Below, one piece after another: positions 63,306 through 64,000 of a DNA stretch of 64,000 nt. Positions within the stretch are counted from its first letter, which is position 1. Every line of letters starts with the position of its first letter. This DNA is from Delftia tsuruhatensis. Its GTDB lineage: Bacteria > Pseudomonadota > Gammaproteobacteria > Burkholderiales > Burkholderiaceae_C. The notes under the pieces are model-generated. The model searched no databases and was not told the origin of the DNA. It saw only the letters and a program-made list of their open reading frames with translations. Where the stretch lies: contig NZ_LR813084.1 in assembly GCF_903815225.1 (NCBI RefSeq), positions 1,034,501 through 1,098,500 on the forward strand. Direction: 5' to 3'. Position numbers and translations under genes: made by a program.

Positions 63306-64000
63306 GCGGCCATTTCTCGGCCCTGCTGGCCCTGCCGGACGATGCGCGGCCGCGCATCCCGGTGACCGTGCTCACGGGCTTTCTGGGCAGCGGCAAGACC
63401 AGCTTGCTCAACCGGCTGCTGGCCCTGCCCGACCTGGAGGGCACGGCCATCATCGTCAACGAGTTCGGCGCCACCGGCATCGACCAGGCGCTGGTCAGCT
63501 TCGCCAGCGAGGACACCGTGCTGCTGGCCAACGGCTGCCTATGCTGCAGCGTGCGCGGCGACCTGGTGGGTGCGCTGCAGCGGCTGGCGCAGCGTGCCGA
63601 GGGCGCGCCACGCCGCGTGCTCATCGAGACCAGCGGGCTGGCGGACCCCGGCCCCATCCTGCGTTCCTTCCTGGGCGAGCCCACGGTGCGCGCGCGCTAC
63701 GCGCTGGCCGGCGTGGCCTGCACGGTCGATGCCCTGCTGGGCGAGGCCACGCTGCGCGGCTACCCCGAGGCGCAGCGGCAGCTGGCGGTCGCGGACCTGG
63801 TGCTGCTGACCAAGACCGACCTGCTGGCCGGCGCGCCGCCGCCTGCGGACCTGCTGGACGCCATCCGGTCGCTCAACGGCCAGGCCCCGCTGGCCCGGGA
63901 GCCGGTCGGCCATGTGCAGCGGCTGCAGCAGCTGATGTGCACCGAGCCCCAGGCCCTGGAGGCGGGGGCGCAGGCGCCGGCCTACCGGCCCGCGCTGCCA
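63302..64000 (+). CDS. COG0523/CobW-family GTPase, second copy (3' end outside window)
   Basis: The first 233 residues show Walker A VTVLTGFLGSGKTSLLNRL, the metal-binding CxCC in LLANGCLCCSVRGDLVGAL, the switch region RVLIETSGLADPGPIL and the guanine motif LVLLTKTDLLAG. This is the metallochaperone/insertase class that delivers a transition metal to a client. It is the last visible gene of the FAH-hyuAB operon and overlaps the small unknown gene by 4 bp. HyuB-type metal-dependent enzymes are the probable clients. The CobW C-terminal domain lies beyond base 64000. Confidence 0.9.
   Translation, partial: MSGHFSALLALPDDARPRIPVTVLTGFLGSGKTSLLNRLLALPDLEGTAIIVNEFGATGIDQALVSFASEDTVLLANGCLCCSVRGDLVGALQRLAQRAEGAPRRVLIETSGLADPGPILRSFLGEPTVRARYALAGVACTVDALLGEATLRGYPEAQRQLAVADLVLLTKTDLLAGAPPPADLLDAIRSLNGQAPLAREPVGHVQRLQQLMCTEPQALEAGAQAPAYRPALP

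Overview
The window is about 64 kb of high-G+C betaproteobacterial chromosome, most probably a Delftia species (Comamonadaceae). The strongest pointer is the porin at 6686-7741, which matches the Delftia acidovorans Omp32 sequence as I remember it almost residue for residue. The tal-pgi pair behind an RpiR/HexR-type repressor, the CIRCE-controlled groESL and the Burkholderiales-style dispersed repeat at 782-862 fit the same group.

Layout. 1-1834: end of a type II secretion cluster (gspI, gspH, gspG leftward; a GspC-like gene divergent). 1849-4860: leftward ilvA-cobS-cobC (isoleucine synthesis and last steps of cobalamin assembly), preceded at 4983-5128 by a probable small RNA carrying two CCUCC (anti-Shine-Dalgarno) motifs. 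5225-9072: OsmC-like protein, Coq7, and two trimeric porins. 9205-12529: M20 amidohydrolase, TetR regulator, stand-alone FabF-like ketosynthase. 12547-16174: RpiR repressor, tal, pgi. 16355-27171: amino-acid binding protein, MocR regulator, a complete Opp/Dpp-type ABC importer, a YtcJ-like amidohydrolase and a COG0523 GTPase. 27402-28745: aromatic-acid MFS transporter with a 33-bp palindrome upstream. 29210-33076: LysR regulator, 2-oxoadipate dioxygenase/decarboxylase (HglS type) and a LysN-like aminotransferase, a probable lysine/2-aminoadipate catabolic module. 33179-35159: groESL.

35699-45784 holds two parallel sigma-54 units. Each has an AcoR-like enhancer-binding activator divergent from leftward oxidative genes: a flavin monooxygenase plus butanediol-type dehydrogenase in the first, an aldehyde dehydrogenase plus DUF779 protein in the second. 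Each has a candidate -24/-12 promoter about 60 bp before the first gene and palindromic candidate activator sites further upstream. A peroxiredoxin (41004-41588) lies between them, and an RtcB-family RNA ligase (45788-47188) follows.

47497-54030 is an orphan type VI secretion module read leftward: VgrG, PAAR, DUF4123 adaptor, a 132-aa unknown, a pesticin-like muramidase effector, and two tandem secreted immunity proteins. The effector's 3' half and both immunity genes are strikingly AT-rich. A 15-codon fragment of a second effector C-terminus sits directly before the second immunity gene, so the cargo looks recombined and duplicated. No T6SS structural (tss) genes are in the window. 54436-54744 is a scar holding two gene fragments (IclR-like and Bug-like).

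54719-64000: LysR, VOC protein, GhrA-like dehydrogenase, LysR, then a rightward operon FAA-hydrolase - hyuA - hyuB - small unknown - COG0523 GTPase that runs off the end. No tRNA, rRNA, CRISPR array, intact insertion sequence or prophage was found.
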